Notes: generated by a model not told the origin, from the sequence alone. A stretch of 64,000 bases of DNA from Paenibacillus massiliensis subsp. panacisoli DSM 21345 (GCF_000426545.1 NZ_AUFO01000020.1:1-64000), one strand, 5' to 3'; positions 8,662 through 17,694 are shown, counted from the first letter of the stretch. Translations and numbers: made by a program.

Positions 8662-9780
8662 CTAGGAAAAGACCGGATTCTCGTTCCTTGGCAATGACAG
8701 TATGAATTTGAATAGATTACCTTTGTGCTCCAGTATTAGCGTTCCACCATGCAGATCAATAATGTTTCTAGCTATGGACAGGCCTAATCCTGTCCCTGTC
8801 TGGATCCCTTCGCTGCGTCGGGAGTAGTCAACTTTATAGAAACGCTCGAAGAGCTTATGTTCTTGCTCCGGCGTGAGCGGATGCCCATTATTCTCAACTT
8901 CGATATGAATATGCTGGTCATCCAATTTCAGTGAGATGCGAACGGTACCGGGCTTGATTGAGTATTTCAGGGCGTTCATCAGCAGATTATCAACAGCGCG
9001 GGCTATTTTTTCACTATCAATAAAGACGCTAACCGGCATGTGATCAATGTCCTTCACAATACGAAGCTCGTTCTCATGGGCGATCGGTTCGAATTCGAAT
9101 AGTAATTGCTCCAGCAGCTGCTGGACATCAATTTGCTGAAGCTCCAGGTGAGTATCTATACTGGTCAGCCGGGTGTATTCAAACAGATCATCCAGCAGCC
9201 TCTTTAGGTGTGTTGCCTTGCTGTACGTATTTTGTACGAAACGGTCATACTCCTCCTGATTATGAAAGGAGTTGGTCCTTAAGAGCTCTAAATACCCAAT
9301 AATGCTCGTAAGCGGGGTGCGCAGGTCATGAGAAATGCCTGTAATCATCTCCATCTTGGAGGTCTCCATTTCACGTTCCTTAATGATCTGCTGCTGCAAT
9401 CGTTCGGCCATCATATTGATATTCCGCGCGACACTTCCGAGCTCATCCTGACGGTTCATAGATACCCGATAATGCAGGTTGCCCTCGGAGATGACGTGAA
9501 GGCCATGCTCTAGCGTGCTTAGATCCTTTACGATACGGCGTGTCAACAATAAAAAGATACAAATGACATTTATGATGAAGATAACGGTCATGAGATAAGG
9601 AAAGGTGTTAAAAAGCCATGTACTATTCAGCCCATTAAAAGTCTCTAGTAGAAGGTATATCAACAGATTATTAATCATAGTAGCAATAATGATGCTCAGC
9701 ACCATCCGAATTAAAATATGGACCTGTATACTTCTTTTTCGACGCAATTTTGGTGAGAATTTATTCAATGTTATAGCCAA
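8662..9780 (-). CDS. Sensor histidine kinase, orphaned by loss of its response regulator
   Basis: A 372-residue kinase. Two membrane helices (residues 22-45 and 61-80) flank a very short outside loop. Then come a HAMP linker (DLSTLEHGLHVISEGNLHYRV), the dimerisation/phosphorylation domain with His151 in GISHDLRTPL, and the ATP-binding domain with N-box NLLMNALKYS and G-box GTGLGLSIARNII. It autophosphorylates and should pass phosphate to an OmpR-type regulator. That regulator is reduced to its last dozen codons, overlapping this gene's start. TTG 9780 is the longest start; TTG 9768 is also possible. LysE-type exporter follows. Confidence 0.88.
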   Translation of the reverse strand: MAITLNKFSPKLRRKRSIQVHILIRMVLSIIIATMINNLLIYLLLETFNGLNSTWLFNTFPYLMTVIFIINVICIFLLLTRRIVKDLSTLEHGLHVISEGNLHYRVSMNRQDELGSVARNINMMAERLQQQIIKEREMETSKMEMITGISHDLRTPLTSIIGYLELLRTNSFHNQEEYDRFVQNTYSKATHLKRLLDDLFEYTRLTSIDTHLELQQIDVQQLLEQLLFEFEPIAHENELRIVKDIDHMPVSVFIDSEKIARAVDNLLMNALKYSIKPGTVRISLKLDDQHIHIEVENNGHPLTPEQEHKLFERFYKVDYSRRSEGIQTGTGLGLSIARNIIDLHGGTLILEHKGNLFKFILSLPRNENPVFS

Positions 9781-9805
9781 CTCCCCAGACGGTTTTGATA
9801 TAGTA
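9761..9805 (-). pseudogene. C-terminal stub of an OmpR-type response regulator
   Basis: Just before and overlapping the kinase start, the minus strand reads Y-I-K-T-V-W-G-V-G-Y-N-I-E-stop. This is the last beta-hairpin of the OmpR/PhoB winged helix (usually YIKTVWGVGYKIE). Upstream of this the similarity stops at once, so the receiver domain and most of the DNA-binding domain are gone. Confidence 0.75.
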
Positions 9806-10211
9806 TAGTCTGCAATGACTATATATCGTCAACTAAACGAATGGACTTAAGTGGTACCGCGTTTGCGACAGACATATACCGCCCACCCGTTTGGTCTGAC
9901 ATCTTGATTACTCAGTATGCTGCTTGATAATAGGGTTAATTCATTGGGAACAGGTATTAAATATTAGAGTTAAATGTGCACAATTCCAGAGAAAACATGA
10001 AGAAGACTTGATTTTATATACAATCAGGTAGATGATCTACATAGGGAAGAGCTAAGAGGTCTATTCCTTCGGCAAGCTAAGGCAGAGAGGGATCGACCAG
10101 AAGATTTTGGCGAGCAAGACGATTTATCTTCAGCAAAATAATGAATGCGCTTACTATTTATGTGCTTGAGCAGCCTACACCAGAGGCATTACAAGGATGG
10201 GAGAGATTCAT
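9806..10211. other. Gene-poor stretch with a decayed coding trace
   Basis: About 400 bp between the response-regulator stub and the GH105 gene. On the + strand, 10001-10141 is an open frame of 46 codons without a start codon (DFIYNQVDDLHREELRG..., ending SSAK) whose composition looks like the tail of a protein, but the family is not recognised. A weak cre-like sequence (TGAATGCGCTTACT, 10142-10155, two mismatches to consensus) lies ahead of the GH105 gene. Nothing else is supported. Confidence 0.4.
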
Positions 10212-11249
10212 ATGAAGAAATTCGAATGTAATGAAGCAGAAGTAATGGAACTGATCGATCGGGTAGTTCGGCGAACGATGAACATGGATTTTACCTGGAA
10301 TTGGTCCTGCGGAGTGGCTTTTTACGGGATCAGCAAAGCTTGGGAGGTAACTCGGAACCAGGAATACATTGATTTTCTCGTTCATTGGGTGGAGGAGTAT
10401 CTGGAGCTTGGTATACCAACCCTGATGGTCAATTCCTGTGCAATGGGACATACCTTGCTGACCTTGCATGAAGCTACGGGGGATGAAAAATATCTGGAGC
10501 TGGCGCTTATGAAAGCGGAGTATCTGCGCAAGGATGCTATACGCTTTGGTGAAGGTGTATTCCAGCACACGGTCTCATCAGATAACGATTTCCCTGAGCA
10601 AGCGTGGGCCGATACTTTATTCATGGCAGCCTATTTTCTGCTCCGACTTGGCTTCAAGCTGGACAATAAGGAATACATTGACGATGCACTGAATCAGTTC
10701 TATTGGCATGAGGAATATTTGCAGGATACGAAGACAAATCTGTTCTACCACGCGTGGGACAATGTGAGACAGGACCATCTATCTGGGATCTACTGGGGCA
10801 GAGCCAATGCGTGGGCGGCATACACTATGGCGCAGGCGTACAAGATGCTGAATCCGTTCATGCCGATGTGGATGCAAATTGGTGGTGCACTTGGAGACCA
10901 GCTGAGTGCATTGGTGCGACTGCAGACAGCGGACGGGCTGTGGCGGACCGTATTGAATGACGAGTCGTCCTATGAGGAGACCTCTGCTTCGGCAGGTATT
11001 GCAGCTGCGATCGTCATTAACGGACATCCACTGCATCAGAATTACATGAGAGCAGCCTATAAGGGTATCCTTGCCAATATTGATGAGGATGGCTCTGTAC
11101 GTAATGTATCGGCAGGTACTGCCGTCATGTATTCAGCGGATGACTATAAAGTGATCTCCAAAAAGAGAGTGCAGGGCTGGGGACAAGGCCTGACCCTGGC
11201 GTATTTGGTATCCATGATTCAGAATAAGGAGCTTGTAAGCAAGATCTAA
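10212..11249 (+). CDS. GH88/GH105 family hydrolase (YesR-like unsaturated rhamnogalacturonyl hydrolase)
   Basis: A cytoplasmic (alpha/alpha)6-barrel enzyme of 345 residues that should remove the unsaturated galacturonate left at the non-reducing end by rhamnogalacturonan lyases. Visible family segments are TWNWSCGVAFYGI, NSCAMGHTLL, NDFPEQAWADTLFMAA (catalytic Asp region) and YWGRANAWAAYTM. No signal peptide. ATG 10212 is chosen because GGGAG lies about 9 nt upstream; ATG 10197 has no usable site. It closely resembles the product at 45076-46113 and shares less with the two YteR-like paralogues (26557, 39404). A terminator follows, so it may be monocistronic. Confidence 0.88.
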   Translation: MKKFECNEAEVMELIDRVVRRTMNMDFTWNWSCGVAFYGISKAWEVTRNQEYIDFLVHWVEEYLELGIPTLMVNSCAMGHTLLTLHEATGDEKYLELALMKAEYLRKDAIRFGEGVFQHTVSSDNDFPEQAWADTLFMAAYFLLRLGFKLDNKEYIDDALNQFYWHEEYLQDTKTNLFYHAWDNVRQDHLSGIYWGRANAWAAYTMAQAYKMLNPFMPMWMQIGGALGDQLSALVRLQTADGLWRTVLNDESSYEETSASAGIAAAIVINGHPLHQNYMRAAYKGILANIDEDGSVRNVSAGTAVMYSADDYKVISKKRVQGWGQGLTLAYLVSMIQNKELVSKI

Positions 11250-11306
11250 CTAAGCTCTTAGAAATTAGTGAGCATGGTTTGCGATAACTAGCATTGTAAG
11301 TAGAAC

Positions 11307-11340
11307 AAAAAACAGCTGATCCGTTGATTAGCTGTTTTTG
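11307..11340 (+). terminator. Rho-independent terminator after GH105 gene
   Basis: The stem AAAAACAGCT/AGCTGTTTTT with a 13-nt loop is followed by TTG. It separates the GH105 gene from the esterase. Confidence 0.8.
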
Positions 11341-11398
11341 CTCGATCGCCTACCAGCCACAATCTTAAGAATCAGCACGGTTACAAGGAGGAATAACG

Positions 11399-12442
11399 AT
11401 GAGAAAGCCTGATGCTTACCTCGAACACCTTTTCAACACCTTAGACAGCCGGCGCGATGAGCAGACCGAACCATGGGTACAACAAAGGGAACGAATTCTG
11501 ACCAAGCTTCAGATGCTGCTGGGAGCATTCGAGCTTCCTCAGCGCGGAGATATTGGGTTAGACCCTGTTCTACTGGAACGGGTCGAACTGCCAGAGGTAG
11601 TCCGGGAGCGCGTAGAATTCACTACGCTTCATGGATTGCGAATGCCAGCATATGTCATGCTTCCCCAATCGATCAAGCCAGGTGAACGCCGACCTGGTGT
11701 GCTGCTATGGCATGGCCATGGATATGGTAGCCGCTCCTTGGTGGGACTGGAGAAGGACGGCAGTCCGAAGCTCGATAGTAGTAGCAGTAAGCCGACAGAT
11801 AATATCGCACTCGAATTGGCCCGTAGAGGCTTAGTCGTGCTGGTTCCTGAGATTGTAGGCTTCGGGGATCGCATGCTGGAGCGTGATGAGAGACAAGACC
11901 CCTCACTCGGGAACTCTTGCTACAATCTTTCCACCGCTCTATTGATGAGTGGAAAGACAACTGCCGGCTTACGCGCCGCCGAAGCATGGCGAGCAGCTGA
12001 CTATCTGTCCACGAGGCCTGAGGTATCCGCCCATCAGCTTGGTAACATGGGACATTCTGGTGGTGGAATGGTGGCTTCCTTATCTGCTGCCTTGGATTCA
12101 CGGATGAAGGCATCCGTGTTAGGCATCTACCCGAACACCTACCGCGGAAGTATATTGGCTATGCGCCATTGTCTATGCAACTACATACCCGGCCTCCTGA
12201 ATCACGCAGAGATGCCAGATGTTCTGGGGCTTATCGCTCCACGGCCGCTTTTTATAGAGGCAGGGATACATGATCCAATATTCCCGGTACAGACAACGAA
12301 GACGGCGATTCATTATTTGCAAACATTGTACAGCAGCATGAATGCCCACGCTCAGTTTGGCTATGATTTATTTGAAGGAAAGCATGAGTATAACGGCCGG
12401 ATGTCCTATGATTGGCTAGCGAAGACGCTTCATTCGATATAG
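11399..12442 (+). CDS. Alpha/beta hydrolase (acetyl-esterase-like, Abhydrolase_7/DLH type)
   Basis: A 347-residue alpha/beta hydrolase without signal peptide. The oxyanion region is WHGHGYG, the nucleophile elbow is G-H-S220-G-G, and the acid and base are likely Asp292 (GIHDPIFP) and His329 (GKHEYNG). The helical lead-in before the barrel resembles the acetyl-xylan-esterase-like or dienelactone-hydrolase-like family. Next to a rhamnogalacturonyl hydrolase, a deacetylase for pectic oligosaccharides is a reasonable inference. ATG 11399 follows AAGGAGGAA. Confidence 0.82.
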   Translation: MRKPDAYLEHLFNTLDSRRDEQTEPWVQQRERILTKLQMLLGAFELPQRGDIGLDPVLLERVELPEVVRERVEFTTLHGLRMPAYVMLPQSIKPGERRPGVLLWHGHGYGSRSLVGLEKDGSPKLDSSSSKPTDNIALELARRGLVVLVPEIVGFGDRMLERDERQDPSLGNSCYNLSTALLMSGKTTAGLRAAEAWRAADYLSTRPEVSAHQLGNMGHSGGGMVASLSAALDSRMKASVLGIYPNTYRGSILAMRHCLCNYIPGLLNHAEMPDVLGLIAPRPLFIEAGIHDPIFPVQTTKTAIHYLQTLYSSMNAHAQFGYDLFEGKHEYNGRMSYDWLAKTLHSI

Positions 12443-12509
12443 GTCGATCCAGCCTGAAAGCTTACCTTTCCTACTATAAGTGCAAATTCTATTTCAATGA
12501 AAGCTATTT

Positions 12510-12989
12510 CTAATGGTGCCCTTCATGCGAAGAAGGGTGTACAGGAGTCCGATCTGTCTGATTAGAGGGCTCTACGTCGCCTACGGTGAACCGCTTGGTC
12601 GGCATCACGGTGGACCCCTGAGAGGAAGCGGTCACCTGGACGAAGTACGTACCGTCTTGTGGCAGGCTGACTTCTGCACGGAACCTTCCGTCTCCTTCAT
12701 AGCTGGGGAGGACCTCTTCATGATAATAAGAGCTTTCGCCGGCAGGTTCGTCATTCCAAAAATAAAAATGAACCTGCTCCGCATGCTCTACTTCCTGCCC
12801 GTCCTGTGTCAGGGTGGCAGTATAGGCTTGGGATATGCCTGACTGAACAGGAGAGGGGATATGAATGTCAATGCCGAGCACATTCTCTTGCTTGTATTTG
12901 GCTGCTGTGTCTGGTCTGACAGAACTGCAAGCCGTTAAGAGCAGCAGCAATGCCAGGGCAATCAAGTAGCTGTGTTGTGTTAACCTCAT
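12510..12989 (-). CDS. YtkA-like (FixH-like) lipoprotein
   Basis: A 159-residue exported lipoprotein. The signal peptide ends in the lipobox LTAC with Cys21. The mature part is an immunoglobulin-like beta domain of the YtkA family (QVHFYFWNDEPAGES, SLPQDGTYFVQVTASS) and ends in a His-rich tail (HPSSHEGHH) that could bind a metal ion. It lies 29 bp downstream of the PepSY membrane protein on the same strand, so the two are probably one operon. YtkA-like proteins are often linked to copper or iron handling at the membrane; this is inference. Confidence 0.85.
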   Translation of the reverse strand: MRLTQHSYLIALALLLLLTACSSVRPDTAAKYKQENVLGIDIHIPSPVQSGISQAYTATLTQDGQEVEHAEQVHFYFWNDEPAGESSYYHEEVLPSYEGDGRFRAEVSLPQDGTYFVQVTASSQGSTVMPTKRFTVGDVEPSNQTDRTPVHPSSHEGHH

Positions 12990-13018
12990 CTCTAAATCCC
13001 GCCTTGTACTTATATGAA

Positions 13019-14386
13019 TTAGGAGTTGAATATTTGCCTAAGCTTGGCAGAACGGGTGATGACCAATACATCTAGGAGTGCAACCACGATCAGGGACAAG
13101 CCCACCAGCGGGAATAGCATCCCGTAGATAATCAGCAGGATTACAATGCCTTTAATGCTTCCATAGCTTTGTGCTCTAGGGGCTCCCATGTGTGTCTTGG
13201 GCTTACGTCTCCACCATAGCAGAAAGCCTGTAATTACAATTCCAGCGATGCCGATACATACGATTAGCCCGATCCATTGATTAAGCAACCCGTATTCCAA
13301 TCCCTTATGTAGGGTAATCCCCCATGCCATCCATTTGCCAAGCACCTCATAATGCTCATAGCGATAATCCGCCAAGACAGCCCCCGTATATTGATCGATA
13401 TGGACGGTAGCCTCATCTCTTGCTTTGGGTGGGAAGACAGATAACGTGAACACGCCCTCAGCAGATTTTGGGAAAATCACCTCATAGGTTGGATAGATCT
13501 GTAGCTGGTTAGCTGTATTCACTACGTTGTTAATGGATAGCTGTGTGTACTCCTGACTTGGGTTGGAGAGAGGAACCTCCAGATTCTCTGCAGCCCAGGG
13601 CACATCTGCGATGTCTTTGGTTTTTAACGTACTGGAAGGTGCGCTGCCAACCCAGATGGAGGGAGGATAGCCGAGTCCGGAATTCGTCACCAATGTCTGT
13701 ACCTTTGTTCCCCAGAATCCGGACCAGAGCAATCCTGTAATGATCAGGAATACCATGGCTGCTGAGATCCAGAAGGCAGGGACTACATGCAGATCTCTTA
13801 ACAGATTGCGTTTTGAGGTGTTGATCCGTGGAACAATGACACCCTTCCATTTCTTCCAGTCTCGTGGTATCCACAGATACAAGCCTGTAATGACGAGAAT
13901 CAATGCCCAGCAGGCGGCCAGTTCCACAATTCGGTCACCGAAGGTTCCAAGCATTAGCTCCCCATGGAACTCCTCAATACGATCCATTAGTCGATGACGG
14001 TCATTCAGCTCGCCAATGATTGTGGAGCTGTACGGGTCTACAAATATCGTGAGCTTCTCATCTCCAAGCCCTAGCTTCACTTCGGCAGAACGGGTCGCGT
14101 CTTCTCCGGGACGGTATCTCAGTACGTTATATTCTGGATATGCCGCCTTCACGGTGTCGATCAGCTGAGAAGGCTGCAGCTTGTTGCCCTCATCCTTTAC
14201 AACATAATAATCCTGATACATCCGTTGCTCTATTTGCGGCTTGAATAGATATACCGAGCCAGTTACAGCCAGAATCAGGATGAAGGGAGCAAAAATAATG
14301 CCTGCATATAAATGCCATCTCCAGATCGCCTGGTAAATCGTCCCACTGTGTAGCTTCTTTGAGTCGGAACTGCTGTGTCTGTCCAT
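13019..14386 (-). CDS. PepSY-associated transmembrane protein
   Basis: A 455-residue membrane protein of the PepSY_TM family. Topology: TM1 near residues 27-50 (AGIIFAPFILILAVTGSVYLFKP), a PepSY domain outside, TM pairs near 155-175 and 205-230, a second outside domain, and three or four helices at the end. Conserved His residues next to helices (WRWHLYAG, HGLM-type segments such as EFHGELMLG, and TLHKGLEYG) are typical and may bind haem or metal. Relatives are tied to iron uptake or membrane redox reactions. Start ATG 14386 has AGGAGAG upstream. The YtkA-like lipoprotein follows. Confidence 0.85.
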   Translation of the reverse strand: MDRHSSSDSKKLHSGTIYQAIWRWHLYAGIIFAPFILILAVTGSVYLFKPQIEQRMYQDYYVVKDEGNKLQPSQLIDTVKAAYPEYNVLRYRPGEDATRSAEVKLGLGDEKLTIFVDPYSSTIIGELNDRHRLMDRIEEFHGELMLGTFGDRIVELAACWALILVITGLYLWIPRDWKKWKGVIVPRINTSKRNLLRDLHVVPAFWISAAMVFLIITGLLWSGFWGTKVQTLVTNSGLGYPPSIWVGSAPSSTLKTKDIADVPWAAENLEVPLSNPSQEYTQLSINNVVNTANQLQIYPTYEVIFPKSAEGVFTLSVFPPKARDEATVHIDQYTGAVLADYRYEHYEVLGKWMAWGITLHKGLEYGLLNQWIGLIVCIGIAGIVITGFLLWWRRKPKTHMGAPRAQSYGSIKGIVILLIIYGMLFPLVGLSLIVVALLDVLVITRSAKLRQIFNS

Positions 14387-14467
14387 AAGTCTCTCCTGTC
14401 TACTTCATATGTACCAGGGTACATTATAACCGACATGACCTATTTGAACATGACCCCATAGGGCTAT

Positions 14468-14523
14468 AGCTATTCACTCCATGATTCGATGCATGGACAT
14501 AATCGATCATGGAGTGAATAGCT
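14468..14523. repeat. 18-bp perfect inverted repeat (large hairpin)
   Basis: Positions 14468-14485 (AGCTATTCACTCCATGAT) pair perfectly with 14506-14523 around a 20-nt loop. It lies 16 bp after the stop of the RpiR-type gene, read on the minus strand, and 82 bp before the PepSY gene. No T-run follows on either strand, so it is not a standard intrinsic terminator. It may act as a transcript 3'-end stabiliser or a weak terminator. Confidence 0.8.
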
Positions 14524-14538
14524 GACACAACCCTTTAG

Positions 14539-15411
14539 CTACATATCGTTCATCCTATCGCCATCCCCGTCGTAGAACCTCTTGAGTGACTGGGTTCCAA
14601 GCTGTCGATTTTGCTGATAATCGATTTTGTAGATACAGGAATAAATTACGTTCAGCACATATTCAAAGGCGATCTGTGAAGAAAAGGTACCGATCTTGGC
14701 AAGCTTCATCTCATCATTAGGAACCTGTATGCAGAGGGTGCTGAGACGTGCCAGCTCGCTATAACGACTGGCTGTTATAGTGATGAATGGAATGCGCTCA
14801 AAGGCTAAATGCTGGGCGACCTTAATATAGCTTGATGACTTTCCATGATAGGTTAAGAATATGGCACAATCACGTGACGTAAGGTTAACCGTGTGATGAG
14901 CCCATTCCGACAGTTCTGTCGCTATAATGACATATTTATTGATTTTGAACATTTTGTTCTGAAAGCTCTTTGCCCGGATTTGCGAGTCTCCTACGGCGTA
15001 TATGAAGATTCTCTCGGCCTGATCCAACAGCTGTGCTGTCTGTGTAAGCAATTCATCGTCCATGAAGGTGACAGTTTTGTCGATGGTCTCCTTCATTAAT
15101 TCAGCAATCTCCCGCGCCACCTGAACGGAGGATTCACCAACGCCGAATGGATAGTTAGGGTCTACGGGGGACAGACTTTGGCTATCTTGCTGGAACTCCC
15201 GGGCAAGCGTAATCATGAACTCCTTAAAGCCCGATAGTCCGAGCTTATGAGTCAGACGATTAATGGCGGAGTGTGAGGTATAGGTTGCCTTCGCAAGCTC
15301 TTGAATGTTGAGCTGAAGAATCTGCTCCTTATGGCTCAGAATATAGGCAGCAATGCTTTGCTCATTGGGAGTGAAGCTATGCATTTCAGATAATTGTGTC
15401 AGGATCTTCAA
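14539..15411 (-). CDS. MurR/RpiR-family transcriptional regulator
   Basis: A 290-residue sugar-responsive regulator. Residues 1-75 are the HTH_6 DNA-binding domain (SFTPNEQSIAAYILSHKEQILQLNIQELAKATYTS...), and residues 125-255 a SIS sugar-phosphate-binding domain (IFIYAVGDSQIRAKSFQNKM, AIFLTYHGKSSSYIKVAQ). It is divergent from two Gfo/Idh/MocA dehydrogenase genes and probably controls them, sensing a phosphorylated sugar. The shared region contains a repeated ACATTTTG element. Confidence 0.9.
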   Translation of the reverse strand: MKILTQLSEMHSFTPNEQSIAAYILSHKEQILQLNIQELAKATYTSHSAINRLTHKLGLSGFKEFMITLAREFQQDSQSLSPVDPNYPFGVGESSVQVAREIAELMKETIDKTVTFMDDELLTQTAQLLDQAERIFIYAVGDSQIRAKSFQNKMFKINKYVIIATELSEWAHHTVNLTSRDCAIFLTYHGKSSSYIKVAQHLAFERIPFITITASRYSELARLSTLCIQVPNDEMKLAKIGTFSSQIAFEYVLNVIYSCIYKIDYQQNRQLGTQSLKRFYDGDGDRMNDM

Positions 15412-15597
15412 CAGTCTCGCCTCACTTCATAGTGTACATTTTGCATACATGCATCAAGCTATAATGAACATTTTGTGCAAAAATCAATGGTCTTCAGTAG
15501 GAATTAATGATCAAATGTACCGTTATATCCGCAAATACTATACCCCGTGCATTCTTTTACTATAATGATGTTAAAGATACGTCAAGGAGGAAAGAAT
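15412..15597. promoter_or_regulatory. Divergent promoter region with repeated ACATTTTG element
   Basis: Between the RpiR-type gene and the dehydrogenase operon, ACATTTTGC (15436) and ACATTTTGTGC (15468) form a direct repeat 32 bp apart, about three helical turns. This may be the operator of the RpiR-type regulator. No experimentally known site was matched. Confidence 0.4.
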
Positions 15598-16617
15598 ATG
15601 CTGACTATCGGATATATTGGTAACGGCAAGAGCACGAACCGCTATCATCTTCCTTTTTCGATGAATAGGGAGCACTTGAAGGTCAAAACAATCTTTGCCC
15701 GCACCCTGGAGAAGCAGGAGTGGGAGCGAGTACCAGGGGTTCAGTACACAGATGATCTAGCTGCATTCATACAGGATGAGGAGATTCAACTGGTCGTTAT
15801 ATGTACACACACAGAGTCCCACTACTCCTATGCCAAAATGGCTCTTGATCACGGAAAGCATGTATTGGTCGAGAAGCCTTTTATGCTTACGAAATCTGAG
15901 GCTGAGGATATCTTCCAATATGCCAAGGATAAAAATCTCATTATTCAATGCTATCAGAACCGACGATATGATTCGGATTTTCTCACGACCCAGAAAGTCA
16001 TAGAATCCGGTAAGCTTGGAGATCTGCTGGAGGTGGAGATGCATTATGATTATTATCGTCCAGAGATACCACATGCTGTGAAGCAGTACTCCAAGTACAA
16101 TAGCTTTTTGTATGGACACGGTGTTCACACGATTGATCAAGCTATCTCGTATTTTGGAGAGCCTGAGAGGATTCATTATGATGTGCGTCAGCTGCTCGGT
16201 CCGGGTAGAATGAACGATTACTTTGATCTTGATCTGCACTATAGCCCGTTCAAGGTGTCGATCAAATCCAGCTTCTTTCGCTTGAAGTCTCGTCCGAGAT
16301 TTGTCGCTTACGGAACTAAAGGCGTATTCGTCAAGCAGACTGAGGATCGTCAGGAAGAGCATTTGAAGCTATTCTATCTACCGAAGGGACATGCCGATTT
16401 TGGAGTGGATCTGCCTCAGCACTATGGCATTTTAACATATATGGATGATGAAGGTCATTATCATGAGGAGAAAGTCGTATCGGAGCGTGGGGATTATGCA
16501 CGTGTCTACGACGATATCTACCAGGCGATTGTTCATGGACAGGAGAAGTTCATCCGGGATGAAGAGACGATCCTAGTCATGGATATACTTGAAAAAGGAA
16601 TGGAAGGGTGCGAATAA
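15598..16617 (+). CDS. Gfo/Idh/MocA-family oxidoreductase
   Basis: A 339-residue NAD(P)-dependent sugar dehydrogenase. The Rossmann start is IGYIGNGKSTNRYHLPF, the catalytic E-K-P motif is VLVEKPF, and the C-terminal beta-sheet dimer domain follows (HGVHTIDQAISYFG). It should oxidise or epimerise a sugar or sugar acid in the cytoplasm. ATG 15598 follows AAGGAGGAAAG, so the longer open frame from 15547 is not used. The next gene encodes a second family member, starting 1 bp after this stop, so the two are co-translated. Confidence 0.9.
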   Translation: MLTIGYIGNGKSTNRYHLPFSMNREHLKVKTIFARTLEKQEWERVPGVQYTDDLAAFIQDEEIQLVVICTHTESHYSYAKMALDHGKHVLVEKPFMLTKSEAEDIFQYAKDKNLIIQCYQNRRYDSDFLTTQKVIESGKLGDLLEVEMHYDYYRPEIPHAVKQYSKYNSFLYGHGVHTIDQAISYFGEPERIHYDVRQLLGPGRMNDYFDLDLHYSPFKVSIKSSFFRLKSRPRFVAYGTKGVFVKQTEDRQEEHLKLFYLPKGHADFGVDLPQHYGILTYMDDEGHYHEEKVVSERGDYARVYDDIYQAIVHGQEKFIRDEETILVMDILEKGMEGCE

Positions 16618-16618
16618 T

Positions 16619-17605
16619 ATGAAACTGGGCATTGTTGGAGCAGGTATGATCGTGGCGGATCTGTTGAGCTTTATCCGTGAGATTCCTGCCATTACCCTGG
16701 CTGCAATCAGTTCAAGACCGAGCCATGAAGAGAAGCTGCTGATGTGGCAGCAGACCTATGGTATTGAAACGATTCATCTGGATTATCAGGAGATGCTCGC
16801 GAATGAAAGCGTGGATACAATCTATATTGGCCTCCCGAATCATCTTCATTATGCATACACCAAAGAAGCTCTCCTAAGTGGAAAGCACGTCATATGTGAG
16901 AAGCCTTTCACCTCTAATCTTCGTGAATTTATGGAGCTCAAGGAGCTTGCTCAGCAAAAAGGGCTATTGCTGCTGGAGGCCATCAGCAATCAGTATCTGA
17001 AGAATTATGCAGCAATGAGGGGGTATCTCCCCAAGCTTGGTGACATCAAGATCGTGGAATGCAACTATTCCCAGTATTCCTCGCGTTATAATGCTTTCAA
17101 GGCAGGAGAGGTCCTGCCGGCATTTAATCCCGAGATGTCTGGTGGAGCCCTGATGGATATTAATTTATATAATATTCATCTTGTGGTAGGCTTCTTCGGT
17201 AGTCCGCTTAAAGTCGAGTATCTTGCCAATATGGAGAGAGGAATAGACACCTCCGGTATTCTTCTGCTGGATTATGGTCATTTCAAATGTGTATGCATTG
17301 GCTCCAAAGACAGCTCCGCTCCGAACGCAATGAACATTCAAGGGAATCAAGGCTATATCCGCATGGCCAGCACAGCTAATGTGATAGACAGCTTCGAATA
17401 CGTTGCCAACAAGCAGACTCCGGTTCGAGTCGATGTGAAGGACCATTCCCACAGAATGTATGACGAATTCGTTGAATTCGAACGCATTATCCGGGAAGCA
17501 GATCTTGCCAAGGCTCAAGAGATGCTGGAGCATAGCCAGAAGGTAATGCAGGTCGTTGAGCTCGCCAAGTCATCTGCTAATCTTGTGTTTGGTGCAGATC
17601 GTTAA
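16619..17605 (+). CDS. Gfo/Idh/MocA-family oxidoreductase
   Basis: A 328-residue dehydrogenase of the same superfamily: LGIVGAGMIVADLL for dinucleotide binding, GKHVICEKPF for the catalytic Lys, and ECNYSQYSSRYNAFKAGE with a GALMDINLYNIHLV segment typical of the trans-1,2-dihydrobenzene-diol/ YulF-like branch. ATG 16619 (after GGAAGGG) is preferred over upstream in-frame codons that overlap the previous gene. It sits in the dehydrogenase pair of the carbohydrate locus and may act on a sugar released by the hydrolases encoded downstream. Confidence 0.88.
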   Translation: MKLGIVGAGMIVADLLSFIREIPAITLAAISSRPSHEEKLLMWQQTYGIETIHLDYQEMLANESVDTIYIGLPNHLHYAYTKEALLSGKHVICEKPFTSNLREFMELKELAQQKGLLLLEAISNQYLKNYAAMRGYLPKLGDIKIVECNYSQYSSRYNAFKAGEVLPAFNPEMSGGALMDINLYNIHLVVGFFGSPLKVEYLANMERGIDTSGILLLDYGHFKCVCIGSKDSSAPNAMNIQGNQGYIRMASTANVIDSFEYVANKQTPVRVDVKDHSHRMYDEFVEFERIIREADLAKAQEMLEHSQKVMQVVELAKSSANLVFGADR

Positions 17606-17694
17606 GCATAGAGATTTGTCCTTGAACAGGTGAGGGTCCACATGAGAAGATATTAGGGACGGCTCACCAATTCATCAACTAAGGATGATTCAAG

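Noticed and set aside
15757..16362. 201-codon minus-strand frame inside the first Gfo/Idh gene
   Set aside because: The + strand gene has clear Rossmann and E-K-P motifs; the opposite frame is explained by codon bias of that gene.
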